Assembly (NCBI GenBank): GCA_032158295.1
Contig: CM063246.1
Coordinates: 16,279,168 to 16,343,167 of the forward strand
DNA from: Pycnopodia helianthoides
Lineage: Eukaryota; Echinodermata; Asteroidea; Forcipulatida; Asteriidae
Direction of reading: 5' to 3'
DNA length: 64,000 nucleotides
A program made the position numbers and the translations under genes. The notes beneath the pieces were generated by a model, which had not been told where the DNA came from, did no database searches, and saw nothing but the letters and a program-made list of their open reading frames with translations. This document shows, piece by piece, positions 40,948-52,739 of the stretch. How positions within the stretch are numbered: position 1 is the first letter of the stretch; every line of letters begins with the position of its first letter.

Positions 40948-41080
40948 ACTAGTGTTGTAGTTGAGTCATCTGGGTCAAGGCTATAAGACTCGGGTCACTC
41001 GGGTCGAGTCTGAGTCTGAGTCTGAGTCTGAGTCTGAGTCTAGAGTCATTTGGGTTGAGTCTCAGTCTTAAAAGAATGTG
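40948..41080. repeat. Fragment of the CAGTGTTGTA hAT family with a GAGTCT run
   Basis: TAGTGTTGTAGTTGAGTCATC matches the end of the element at 32681-34090. It is followed by GACTCGGGTCACTCGGGTCG and about five copies of GAGTCT. The other end is missing. Confidence 0.7.
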
Positions 41081-41320
41081 AGAGCTTCAATGTTTCTGTA
41101 TAAACTACTAGTTTTATCAAAGTGACACTAAAACAACACAAGTTTGTTTCCTATAGGTGGTCCTACAGAGTTTTTCCAGCTTAATCTTTCTGAAGTACAA
41201 TGATACAACAATTTGGAATGCTAATCTTAACAGCATATATGTACCAGCATAAACCAAAGCAAAACAGCGTACTGTTCATGCATGGTATAGTTAAGGAAGT
41301 CTACACACAAACATCTGCAC

Positions 41321-41670
41321 TTAAAGGCCCTGTACACTATTGGTAAGATCAAAAAACACAAATGTTCACAGATTCACACATAACTTACATGATTTAAAGT
41401 AAGTAATGGTAGAAAGGGTCCCTTAAAATATTTCTGCCTAAAATGCTATCGTTTCTGAGAAATGAATAAAACATTAGTTTTTATCGCGCGCGATAATAAA
41501 CTTGATGTTTGAAAAACAGAAAACACATAAGGTCTCTTTTTACTATTTTCTCGTGATCTCGATGACCAACTGAGCTCAAATTTTCACAGGTTTGTTATTT
41601 CATGGTTATCACAAAAAAACATGAACTTTAATTGCGACTGTTTTGTCAGCTCTACCAATCCTGTATAATA
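41321..41670 (+). repeat. TTAAAGG dispersed repeat, copy 1
   Basis: It starts TTAAAGGCCCTGTACACTAT and ends CTACCAATCCTGTATAAT, then an ATA run. Two more copies are at 51426-51777 and 62143-62502 (opposite orientation). The centre holds TTATCGCGCGCGATAATA, a self-complementary word. Ends are imperfect inverted repeats (TTAAAGG, TACA, ATTGGTA). Confidence 0.88.
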
Positions 41671-42043
41671 ATAATAATAATAATAATGAACGGCACTTAT
41701 AATACCTTTAACATCCATCATGTGTTTTTGTGGTTTAAAATGTTCCATGAAAGTTATTTCTGTTATAGCCTGCTCGATATGGGGCAGAGGGTCCCCCCCC
41801 CCAATGTTCCCATACTACATGTATAACACACTATTTTCCTCTTGTATAGAACTCCCCCCCTAAAATCCTCAAAAGAATTCCGCCTGACTCTTCTGTGAAG
41901 TCAATCGAGGAAGACTTCGCCTCGATCGAACATTGACCCCCCTCGAATTTGCCTGCATTTACGTTGTAAACACACGTGCAAGTAGGTCCAAGTAGCGAGC
42001 TTGTACGTATCGAAAAAAGGATTTTTTCTTGCATTTTCCGGCA

Positions 42044-42343
42044 ATGCCGACCAGGTGTATTGCTGCTGGATGCAGCAAAACAACTAAAGATGGGGTCAGT
42101 CTGCATCTGTTTCCTGCAGATCCCAAGTGTAGGCGGTTGTGGGCTGCGAAAGTCAGACTAACGAGGGCAAAGTGGTCCGGTCCGACGTCGTTTTCGGCGC
42201 TATGCAGCGAACACTTCACACCAATCAGGTACCCAGACGTAATGTACAGGGTCAGACTACGTATTTTCTCTTCAAATATCGCGCCTCGATTGACGTCACG
42301 AACAGTGCCACCATGGGTCAAGGTAAAGGGGGCCTACTCTTAA
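42044..42343 (+). CDS. THAP-domain protein, probable first exon
   Basis: From ATG at 42044: MPTRCIAAGCSKTTKDGVSL, then HLFPADPKCRRLWAAKV, RAKWSGPTSFSALCSEHFTP, and APRLTSRTVPPW. All THAP landmarks are present: C-x4-C near the start, the H-x-F-P, the Trp, C-x2-H followed by Phe, and an A/T-V-P-P end. THAP is a zinc-dependent DNA-binding domain of regulators and of P-element-like transposases. The frame stops at 42343, but a strong donor (AAG/GTAAAG) lies at 42320, so the real protein probably continues in another exon, which I could not find. The CpG-rich sequence upstream (41880-42040) could be a promoter. No frame damage is seen, unlike the THAP copy at 13424. Confidence 0.78.
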   Translation: MPTRCIAAGCSKTTKDGVSLHLFPADPKCRRLWAAKVRLTRAKWSGPTSFSALCSEHFTPIRYPDVMYRVRLRIFSSNIAPRLTSRTVPPWVKVKGAYS

Positions 42344-44680
42344 ACTTGTAAATAAAGTAAAAACCTACTTTTTAAAAACCTTAGTTAACTGTTTATTCAA
42401 ATTCCACTCATAAAATACATATATTGATGACAAAAGCTTTATTTTTTACAAAATACCACTGCCAGGTGCCTTTAAAAATGAAGACAAAGCACAAAGTAGG
42501 TAAGTACAAACACACATTTTTTTGGTTGTTTGAAACATGTTTGTTTCGCTCGAAAGGTTTTGTGTGTGGCGAGCTCAATAGTGGGGTGACTGTTGACTCA
42601 TTGGGAAGGTTCTGTGTGCAAAATGCACTCAGAGTTTCATACTTGGATGGTTGCAGACAAACAATGACATGAAAAGGCAATGTCTGGAATCAACCTTTGT
42701 TTCTTTGTCTAAACAAGACATGATTTTGAAAGACTATTATGGCTACCTGATTGTAAGGGCATATTCCAGTGTGCCATGGACAATTCTCGACATTGGCTTA
42801 AATGGCTAAGCTCACTCTAATAATCATTCACTGTGATCCCTGGTGGATTCCTTTTATCATCTTTAAAATGATAAAATGCCTTATGCTCAGCCAATGGTTA
42901 CTAACCGGTGCATTTCTCACCGTCCGTTTGCATGAGAAATACATTCTAGGTCAGGGCAGCTTCGGGATGTTCCATTGTTTATGTTGCTTTGCCAAGCAAC
43001 AGCCGACAGTGGGCAAAATAAATGAGGTCAAACTTTTAACCAATCGGTGCTCTGGGTTTAGCATCTGTAGTGAAAGTACGCGGGAACTTTCACTTGTTCA
43101 CAGTCAACTAAACTGTTAACACACTGTTATTTCCGACCCACATCCCTATTCCGCTCTCCAGTTGGAGGTTATCTCTATTATTGTAATGTGGTTTTAGGGT
43201 CATGGAAGTTTGGAGGATTTTGAATGAGGTTCAACAAAGGATTATGTTATCATATTTGGCATAAATTAGCTGCTGCCCTTTTGGGAGAGGTCAGCAATTC
43301 TTTTCAGGGAAGTATTGAAGTATAGATTGCAGCTTGGGTGTGAGCTAATGTAAATACTCATTTGTTCACACTTACAACGTTCAACAGTATCTTGCTTGTT
43401 GTGTAGGCCTATAACCATTGATCAAACGTGGTTGAAAGTCAAGCTGTAAGACAATGAGTCTCATTTAAAATGGGGTTGGAAGAAAATGTTTTCCGCAGCC
43501 CCGGGTCTTTGAGTTTAGGCTCCCATCTACACAATCACACAGTTGGTAAAATATATGCTGTTCAGACAGCCACCACATGTACATATTGTGATACTTGTAG
43601 GGCTTATTAAGCAAGTTGTTAAGGATTTCTGTCTTGATTGTATCAATTTGTATAACTTTGTATTTGGTATAGTTGCCATGTTGCTCCAAAATTCACTGGG
43701 CTATTTTTCATAGACCTATATCGGTGAAAGCGCAACTATATTTAATTGACATTCGGATGTATTCACAACCAGTGTTTATCAGTTTGTATGAAATACATGT
43801 AAGTAATTATTGGGGCCTGGTGTAAGGCTCTTTCATGTGACCGGTTTGCCGAAAGTTAGGTAGCCAGGGTTTTCTGAATAAAAACCAGTTTAGTTGAAGA
43901 CTGTGGCTTGAATTCACACCACAAAGCTTCTTTGTTTATCATTTTGGAGTCTGAGCATAAGATAAGTATTTCTTATGTTTAACACTTCAGTCCTCAAAAT
44001 GCCCTAAACCGCCCAGCCCATTACTCCTCAAACCACCCATACTGCCTAAGAAGTTAGCCAAATTATATCTTGAGTTTGAAATGCATCGAACAGTTGTAGA
44101 TAAAGCATGTGGTCTCAATATTACAATGTTCTAAATAGCACATGGTCCCCAAAGAAAAAAGAAAAACAACGCTGTTGAAACAACCCAGCCCTTAATACAT
44201 TCTAGCTAACCGGAGATACATGTATCACAAACCATGTTCCCTACACCCGATTACTGTGACCTTGACATTTGATCTGTTGACTTTGACTCACCAGCGTGAC
44301 CTTTCACTTGTTCACCTCCAAAATACTCCCCACTTTTCTTTACACAAGGGAAACCCCCAACAAACTTACAAGTCCACATGGCACTTCTAACTGGAGTTAT
44401 GATCCAGAAACCATTTTTATCCTTGATGTTGTCTTTGTGACATACATACCTGTACATGTATATGTGGTTTGTTGACTACCTTAAGTCATCAGTCGCAATA
44501 TAACAATAATAATAATAATACAAACTTGCAAAGCACACTTTCTAATAAAATACTACTCAAGGTGCTACAAAAAAAATATTAACATGCACATTCTAAGGTC
44601 GATGTTCTCACCACTGCCAGGAAGCGTATGTGTTGCGTGCTCAGTGACGCCAGTGTATTTAAATAACAATACAAGCCCTT
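42344..44680. other. No recognised gene
   Basis: Possible intron of the THAP gene. Several open stretches exist but none shows a domain or good splice borders. Confidence 0.4.
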
Positions 44681-44685
44681 TCATT

Positions 44686-44747
44686 CACTACGAGTATACT
44701 CGTAGTGGAAGAATCCGTCTAACCTGTTACTACGAATATACTCGTAG
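44686..44747. repeat. Pair of ACGAGTATACTCGT palindromes
   Basis: A perfect 22-bp palindrome (half-site CACTACGAGTA) lies at 44686-44707. A sister of 18 bp with one mismatch (half-site CTACGAATA) lies at 44730-44747, 44 bp apart start to start. They stand just outside the broken 3' end of the LINE. Confidence 0.9.
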
Positions 44748-44754
44748 GCGGCAG

Positions 44755-47262
44755 TCAACATGTTAACAAGGAGCAACACATAGGCATGTCATTTACATAA
44801 ATCAAAATTAACAATAGCCCAAGTGTAGAACCTTGGGGTATTCCACAAGTGATATTACAAGTACTGGATTTGACACCATCTAAAACAACAAACTGTTTAC
44901 GATCATTTAAATAACTTGTAAACCAGTGAAGTGCAATTCCATGAATACCATAATAACGCATTTTACGTAAGAGGATGTGATGATTGACAGTGTCAAAAGC
45001 TTTTTTAATATCTAGAAAAACAGCAAGACAAATATCAGACGGATCTTTGTTTACAGAATCAAACAGATTATTGTAAAAATCTAATATGGCATTGACAGTT
45101 GATCGCACAAAACCCACATTGATTAGCAGAAAGTTACTCCTTGGAATTAAGAAAAACAGTATACGACTGTGTATACATTTTCCCAGAACTTTGGAGAAGG
45201 TATTAATTAATGAAATAGGACGGTAATTACCTGGATCTTGGGGATTACCTTTCTTAAAAACAGGAACAACTTTGGCTGACTTAAACATGTTACGAAAAGT
45301 ACCCTGTTCAAAGGAAGTATTAAAAATATTAGATAACAGAACAGAAACCAAGTCAATAACATCCTTTAAAATAGAGTAACTAACTTCTGAAACTTAGTAA
45401 AAATTTTGACAATTTCCCCTGGATAAGTAGGAGCAAGAAAAAATGCATTAGGAGAATTAGCTAAATTAACATAATATAAAATATTTGTCAGAATCTGGAA
45501 CAGTTCTGGAAGTAATGTCCCCTACAGAACAAAAATGTTGATTGAATATATCTGCAATATCCTTGGAATTCAAGAATAACTCATTATTCAAAATAACACT
45601 ATTGATTTTAGAAGGCAATGTCTTGCCCTTCATGATTGATTTACGCCAAGTTTCCTTTAAGCTCATTAAGCTTATTATAATAAAAAGTGATTTTGGCCTG
45701 ACGTTTAATTTTATTAAAAACATTATTGTACTTTCTATAGAAAAAAAGGCTGTTCTGATTCTTATTCCTATGGGCATAATACCTTTGTTTGTTACAACAT
45801 GAAGTTCATTAACCCTGGCATCATCCAGGGTGATCTTATCTGCTGACATCTTGGAATTTTCTTCTAGACAAGTGGGAAAGCAAGATCAAAAGCTGATTGC
45901 CAAATATCAGTAAAAGCAGTCACTTTATTATTTAGTTGATAAGAATTAAAAACATGAACTCAGTTAACTGCAGACAGCAATCTATGGAAGGCTTGACGAT
46001 TAACACTGTTAAATATTCAAATAGTGTTGGTCTGCTTCATTGCTAGATGTTGAATACTTCCATTTTCTAAAGCATAAACCAAAATAAAATGGTCAGATAA
46101 ATCACTTTTAATAATAAAAGAGGCTGCATTTCTATCAATTCTTTTTAAAGTAAAAATATTGTCAATCAAAGACATACATTGTATCTCTCTCGCCGTATCT
46201 CTTTCGTATACCATGGCATTGATTGGCGGTCAACAATAGTCTTTGCTTTGATTGGTGCATGTGAGTTTCCACCATGTCCCTGATTATGCTATTGAAAAAC
46301 TCAGCTAGTAGGTTAACATCTATGTAGCTCCAGAAATTCTGCTCATCGAGGGATCTGTTGATGTCGTCCAGAAAAGTTGACTTGTTGATAGAATAAAGCT
46401 TCCCGTATCATTCTTATCACACTGGCATTCTGACGAGGCTTATTAGCAAGTTTACAGCAAAAATGGATGGCTGCATGGTCTGACAAAAATGATCCAGCTT
46501 GCACATCATTTAGAGCTTGAGTGTTGGATCTTGGGATGATAAGATCAAAAGTGTAACCGGCCATGGTGTTGGGAAGTTGACATGTTGCACAAAACCACAG
46601 TCATTCATGAGAAGATTTGTAAATTGGATGGTTTCTGGATTATCTCTAACATCCATGTAAATATTAAAATCACCAGTAAGGATGAAATTGTCTCTTCTGA
46701 TGGCAAGCTCATCAAGAGTTGATGTAAACTCAGTGCAAAAACATCTGTCTTTGAGAAGATGGCGGTGGTCTGTAAACAAGTGCCAGAAGCAAAGAAGTAC
46801 TGCCAGAACTCAGATGAAACTCTACATATTCGAAGCTCCTGAACTACCGAACAGGCTGGAGGACAGTCTTTATCAGATCTTTGGTTACGATGGCGATACC
46901 ACCACCTCTACCTTTCCTTTGGACTGAGAGATAGTTGTAACCATCTGGGAGTAACTAGCTAGTGAGGGGTGACATCCTCTCCTTCTGTCAGCCAAGTTTC
47001 AGTTAGTGCTAAGATATAGATCTATGTCAACAATCAATCTTTCAAGGACTGAAGTTTTATTCCGTACATAGTGTGCATTAAGGAGTGCACATTTTGCCAT
47101 AAGTAAAGAGAGATCCATGTTCTTAGTGTGAATCAGATTGTCATAGTTAACTTTACGAACGATGTGATTTGGATCCCTTAATCGAGGTCTCAAAATAACC
47201 TGTATGTGTCTTTGTTTTCTCCTTCCACCTTTCGACCACGATGTACCCTGAGTTTGAGACAA
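44755..47262 (-). pseudogene. CR1/L2-like LINE, endonuclease to reverse transcriptase
   Basis: On the minus strand from the right: KCALLNAHYVRNKTSVLERL (47080), RGGGIAIVTKDLIKT (about 46890), ILTGDFNIYMD (about 46680) and FVQHVNFPTPW: an APE-type endonuclease. Then a linker (45849-45466, including SLKETWRKSI) and the RT in one open frame (45351-44755): AKVVPVFKKGNPQDPGNYRP, LAVFLDIKKAFDTVNHHILL, HWFTSYLNDRKQFVV, CGIPQGSTLG and LIYVNDM. It is cut before the Y-x-D-D box. The RT part is the longest clean piece; the endonuclease has several stops. Known role: target-primed retrotransposition. It is dead by truncation. Confidence 0.88.
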
Positions 47263-47859
47263 GGTGTGAAGATCATAAACCCATCCTCATCCTTTAGAAG
47301 GATTGAGTGGTGAGGCCAACTCTTTCCTCTTTGGATTTAGTTGGAGAAGAAAATCACGACCATACACTATGCAGTTCTCCATAGCAGCCAAGTTGCAGTT
47401 AACAGCAGGTATGCATCACAATAGGTCCAGGCCGGGACTAATATTATGGTAACAATCAAGGGGATCTGGGTGGAGTTCATTATACCATTATTTGGTCATA
47501 ATGGCACCAACAGTAGAGTCAATCTGTTCAATGTGAAGAAGAGTGAGCTCCAATGAAGTCAATAGATCAGTGGTTAACATGGGTTTATAACTGACACTTA
47601 ACATGGCTATACTGCAGGCCTCAAGTAGGGCTTAGACTTAAATAGTGGCTAACATCAAATTGAATTTTACAAAAGAATCATGCTATCTCACAACATTTAA
47701 AACAAAATTTAAACAATTCAATTTTGGAGTCAACAATGGTGCACACAAATCCAGAATCTCATCCAATCCGCACTGGCTGGTCTGCCAGGTGTACTGAACA
47801 GCGATTATATTCTTGTGCAAGGACGGAATGTCAATGAACACAATGAAAATCTCTAAAAA

Positions 47860-48910
47860 TGTCTGCAGCCACTGCGAGAGAAAAATCTCACCCTCAACAA
47901 GTCCAAGTGTCAATTAAACAGAAACAGTATTTAATTTTTTGCCTGTGTGTTTTCAGTGGAGTGTTTCACCAAGTCCAACCAAAGTCAATTGGCTTAGCAG
48001 ACGCAACTCTCCAACCGAACGAAGAGGATCTTTGCAGTTTTCTGGGTCTGGCTACCTACTGTGCTCAGTTCACACCCAGACTAACGAGAACATTGGGCAA
48101 ACAATTAACAGCAGGATGCTATGCTATGACAAAAATCAAATGTGCAGTTAGTGATCATTACAAAATTGCCTCCTGCGTCCCAAGAGCCGCAGGGAAATGA
48201 TAATTGATAACATGGCACGGCTGAAAAATCTGTCTTTGTAGCAGTGGCCAGCAAATCACTAACTCCTGTTGAACAGTGCTATACACAAACTGAAAAAGAA
48301 GCAATTAACAATCATTTGTTCACTGCAATAACAGATCAAAAGCCCCTTGTGCCAATATTTAAACCTACCAACTGGTGATTACTTATTTGCTGTAGTCAAC
48401 GATTATAGTCAGTACCCAGAGATCGGTATTATCAGTTCCTGTATGGGCAAAGTCTGTCATCCCTAAAAACTTGACAGAATTTGTGCAACCTTAGGCTGTC
48501 ACTGCATGCATTGGCGAACTGATTCAGAGTGCAGAGATTGCTGCATTTGCAAAGTAAATCTGATTCAAACACTGAGAAAGATACATGAAACAATCCTGTG
48601 TTCACAAGCAAATGGCAAGGTGGAACAGATGATGCAGAATCCAAAAAGTCTACTGCACAGCTAACTTGGCCAAGGCAGCAAATCGCTCGTGAAAACTTGC
48701 ATACTTGCATAACTCCAAAACTAGACCTCTACCACACACTTTATAACTGGAGTTGTTTGTTTCATAATCGCTTGCCAGAACTCGATGTTGTGACCACAGA
48801 CAGTATAACATGAAACAACCCATGAAAACAAATACAGTCAGTGACACATTACTTGTTAAACAACATAGATTCGTCTCCAACTCGATGGCACCATATCAAC
48901 TTCAACCATT
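47860..48910 (+). pseudogene. Gypsy-type LTR retrotransposon pol remnant
   Basis: In order on the plus strand: GVFHQVQPKSIGLAD and DLCSFLGLATYCAQFTPRL (end of RT, about 47960-48080), SKSLTPVEQCYTQTEKEAIN (RNase H start, about 48250), DYSQYPEIG (integrase core, about 48400) and SQANGKVEQMMQNPKSLL (integrase, about 48600). The order RT, RNase H, integrase is that of Ty3/Gypsy elements. Large parts between the blocks are lost and frames change. No LTRs were found. Confidence 0.75.
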
Positions 48911-49000
48911 GAAAGCCACTTAATTAAAGATTCTGATATTACAGCCACCCGAGATGGTGACACGACTTCAACACTATCCCCAGATAGATTTTGATACACT

Positions 49001-51120
49001 GATTTTCAAATATTTAAAATAGAAACCTTTAAGATGACGTCACGTGACAGGTGATGACGTCATCATGACATCACTGTTTGCGGGGCCTTATTGCACCAAT
49101 GCCTTTCATCACTGAAAGTTTCATTGCAATTGCTCTTTAGGAACTATGCAAAAGGCCGCTTAGAATGAATCGTGCTTTATTTCAATGATTCCGGTTGTCT
49201 GAAAAATACAAATTTAAACTAGAGCTTAATTGCATTTGTGCTCAAATGCCGAGCTGTTTCGCCAATGACATTTTCAAATTACTCAATAAAGTCTTTTTGT
49301 ATTCAAAGCAAATATGACGTATCAAGCCTGTTTAAAAAAAGAATTTAGATTATACAGTGTTCATTTAGCAATTTATGACTTAAGGTGCAAAAATAAAAAA
49401 AATCATAAACAATCATGTGATGACGTCGTCACGACGTCATCTCAAAATGTACAAGAACTTGCCAATATCTAACAACCTACCAAGTTTCAACACGATTGCA
49501 CAAATACATCGGGAGATATATGACTTCGAAAAAGACACCTTTAATGCCGTGTCACATGACCCCCGATGACGTCATTTATCTGAAACTCCACACATACATG
49601 TATGATGCCGCATGACGGTCAACATATGTGTAAATTTTGAAGTGATTACACTAAACTTCCCCACACACATCTTCAAAAAGTCCATTTTGAACAATTTTCA
49701 ACCTGCCTCTAGAGGGCGCTCGTGTGTACCATGACATCATCGGTATTTTTTTTTAAATGCACACCCTTGCCAGACACTAACATCGTTGAAAGCATGTTCA
49801 TAACATTTAGCACTTTTCAATTACAAGGCACTTCCGGTTTCGACTGGAAGTAGAGGTCATGTGAGGTCACGCACACTGAATAAATCGAAGACCTTATTTA
49901 TCCCTATACAATGCCGCAAACAGAAACCTACGGTCACTTTTGGCCGATTTGATACGGATTTTCAAATATTTAAAATAGAAACCTTTAAGATGACGTCACA
50001 TGACAGATGATGAAGTCATCATGACATCATTGTTTTAGGGAACTTATTGCACCAATGCCTTTTATCACTGAAAGTTTCATTGCAATTGCTCTTTAGGAAC
50101 TATGCAAAAGGCCCCTTAGAACGAATCGTGTGTTATGTCAATGACTTCCTGTCTGAAACATACAAATTTTAAAAAAACGAGACATAATTGCATTTGTGCA
50201 CAAATGCTGAGCTGTTTTTGCCAATAATATTTTCAAATTACTCAAGTTAATATGAAAGTCTTTTTGTGTTCAAAGCAGATATGACGCATCGAGCCTGTTT
50301 AAACAAGAATTTAGATTATACAGTGTTCTTTTAGCAATTTATGACTAAAAGGTGCAAAAAATCAAAAAAATCATGAACAATCATGTGATGACGTCATCAT
50401 TTCAAAATTTACAAGAACTTGCCAATATCTAACAACCTATCAAGTTTCAACATAATCGCACAAATACATCGGGAGATATACCACTTCGAAAAAGGCACCT
50501 TTAATGCCGCGTCACGTGACCCCCGATGATGTCATTGATCTGAAACTTCACACATATAATGGCTGCCTGACGGTCAACATATGTGTAAATTTTGAAGTGA
50601 TTACACAAAACTTCCCCACACACATCTTCAAAAAGTCCATTTTGAACAGTTTCAACCTGCCGCTAGAGGGCGCTCGTGTGTATCATGACGTCATCGGTAT
50701 TTTTTTTTAAATGCACACCCTTGCCAGACACTAACATCGTTGAAAGCATGTTCATAACATTTAGCACTTTTGAAATACAAGGCACTTCCGGTTTCGACCG
50801 GAAGTAGAGGTCAAATGAGGTCACGCACATTAAATAAAATAAAGACCTAATTTATCCCTACCCAATCCCGCAAACAGAACCCTACGGTCTCTTGTGGTTT
50901 ATTTGATATGGATTTTCAAATATTTAAATTATACAACTTTAAGACGATGTCACGTGACAGGTGATGACGTCATCATGACGAATTTCCTTTAGGACCCTCC
51001 TTGCACCAATGCCTTTCATCACTGAAAGTTTCATTGCAATTGCCCTTTAGGAACTATGCAAAAGGCCGCTTGGAACGAACGTGCGTTATCTCAATGGCTT
51101 TTTTTACTGAAACAGACAAA
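49001..51120. repeat. 955-bp tandem array, 2.2 copies
   Basis: GATTTTCAAATATTTAAA marks unit starts at 49001, 49957 and 50911 (spacing 956 and 954). Each unit carries TGACGTCA-type palindromes near its start (GATGACGTCACGTGACAGGT and relatives), a TGATGACGTCATCATTTC word in the middle, GCCxCTAGAGGGCGCTCGTG and the CACTTCCGGTTTCGAC word. The third copy breaks off near 51120. Copies differ by a few percent. Long open frames are absent. Confidence 0.93.
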
Positions 51121-51139
51121 TAAAAAAAAAGGAAAAACA

Positions 51140-51376
51140 AAAACTTTAACGAAAACAAGAGCTGTTTCGCTGCGCGCTACGCTGCACGAAACAGCTAATA
51201 AAAAAACTTTAACGAAAACAAGAGCTGTTTCGCTGCACTGCGCTACGAAACAGCTAACAATACAAAAACTTTAACGAAAACAAGAGCTGTTCTGCTGCGC
51301 TGCAAAACAGCTTAAAAAAATATAATACAAAAACTTTAACGACAACAAGAGCTGTTCCGCTGCGCTGCGAAACAGC
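51140..51376. repeat. Hairpin-bearing tandem repeat, four copies
   Basis: The unit AAAACTTTAACGAAAACAAG is followed by GAGCTGTTTCGC, a short GC loop and GCGAAACAGCT. The unit is about 60 bp, copies starting near 51139, 51205, 51261 and 51331. Each forms a stem of about 11 bp. Copy-to-copy changes are mostly in the loop. Confidence 0.9.
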
Positions 51377-51425
51377 TAAAAGAATTAAAAATTACAATGT
51401 TTATTAAGTGATAAAAAAGTGATTC

Positions 51426-51777
51426 TTAAAGGTACTGTACACTTTTGGTAACAGCTCAAAATCAGCCACGCCTGTGTGATTCAACATATACATGAACAAA
51501 CAAACCTGTGAAAGTTTGAGCTCAATTGGTCATCATGGTCACGAGAAAATAGTGAAAAAAGACCTTAAATGTGTTTTCTGTTTTTTTCAAACATTGAGTT
51601 ATATCACGCGTGATAAAAACTATTGTTTTACTAATTTCTCAGAAACGATAGCATTTTGGACAGAAACATTTTAAGGAACCCTTTCTACCATTACTTACTT
51701 TAAATCATGTAATTTTTGTGTGAATCTGTGAACATTTGTGATTTTTGATCTCACCATTAGTGTACAGGGCTTTTAAC
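51426..51777 (-). repeat. TTAAAGG dispersed repeat, copy 2
   Basis: It starts TTAAAGGTACTGTACACTTT, ends GTGTACAGGGCTTTTAA, with TTATATCACGCGTGATAAAA in the centre. It has the same family and orientation as the copy at 62143. Confidence 0.85.
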
Positions 51778-52739
51778 TAAAAAAGGTGGAAATCAATATA
51801 TGGCAGCCATTTTGTAATTCAAGATGGCAGCCAAACCAAATTAGTTACAAGTAGCAGTTTGAATGAACTCCCTGGTATCACAAACATGGATCTTGCCATA
51901 ATTTTAACTCTTCTACATTGCTCACAGGTCGAGATATAGGACAAAATAGGATATAGGAAAAAAAGTTAACTATTTTGAAACTCAAATTGGCGACAAAGGC
52001 ACAGTTGAAAAAATGGTACCCAACTGTTTTGAAATCAGCATCCCCAAATTAACAGAGTTGGCCAATAAAGTTCATTTTTATGTTCGAATCCAGCTGAATC
52101 AAAATATTTGACAAATTATAACCATTACTATAATTGCTTCATTTGCACTAAAACTGCACCACCTTCGAACACCTTCTGGCCAACCACAAGCTGTTTTGGA
52201 ATGGTTTTTCTTTGTTTGTTTTTTAGTTTTTTCTTATTTTTCCGACTTACTCTTGTTCGCAAAGTAACTCACAATTAAACTTTAAAAGTTTTTAGATATT
52301 AACATGTAGAATGGCACCAAGGCTTAGACTTCAAAATAATGATGATAAAATAATGACACAAACTTGATGATGTCATGATGACGTCATCAGATTTTGAATT
52401 ACATTAAATCAAAGTTTAATATTGTAAAAAATCATAACTCGTGAACCACATGTTGGATTTTTACAATCTACACATCATCGGATAGTCTTGGTTAAGACCT
52501 TCTCTTGTTAATTTATCACAGTTTTCCCCACGAGAGGGCGCTACATTCACGAACCGCTCTCACAACACGAACCGCTCCAAGAGAAGGCCTTGGAAAACTC
52601 TCATTCGTTAGGTCATGCGTGCGCATAGTGTTTAGCATAATCTGTTGAATATGGAAATAAATGTGACATTTTGTTTTGCATATGTATTAGCAGTCTAGAA
52701 CCCTGGTGTCAACAGAAGTACGGTTTTATGCTATAATAT
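51778..52739. other. Repeat fragments, no gene
   Basis: The stretch 52360-52500 (GATGTCATGATGACGTCATC, then TCGTGAACC, then TACACATCATCGGA) is a piece of the CRE-bearing repeat seen at 17.2, 54.9 and 57.3 kb. Nothing else was recognised. Confidence 0.5.

Noticed and set aside
41831..42321. Minus-strand gene opposite the THAP exon
   Set aside because: The open frames are shadows of the plus-strand THAP coding sequence and contain no domain.
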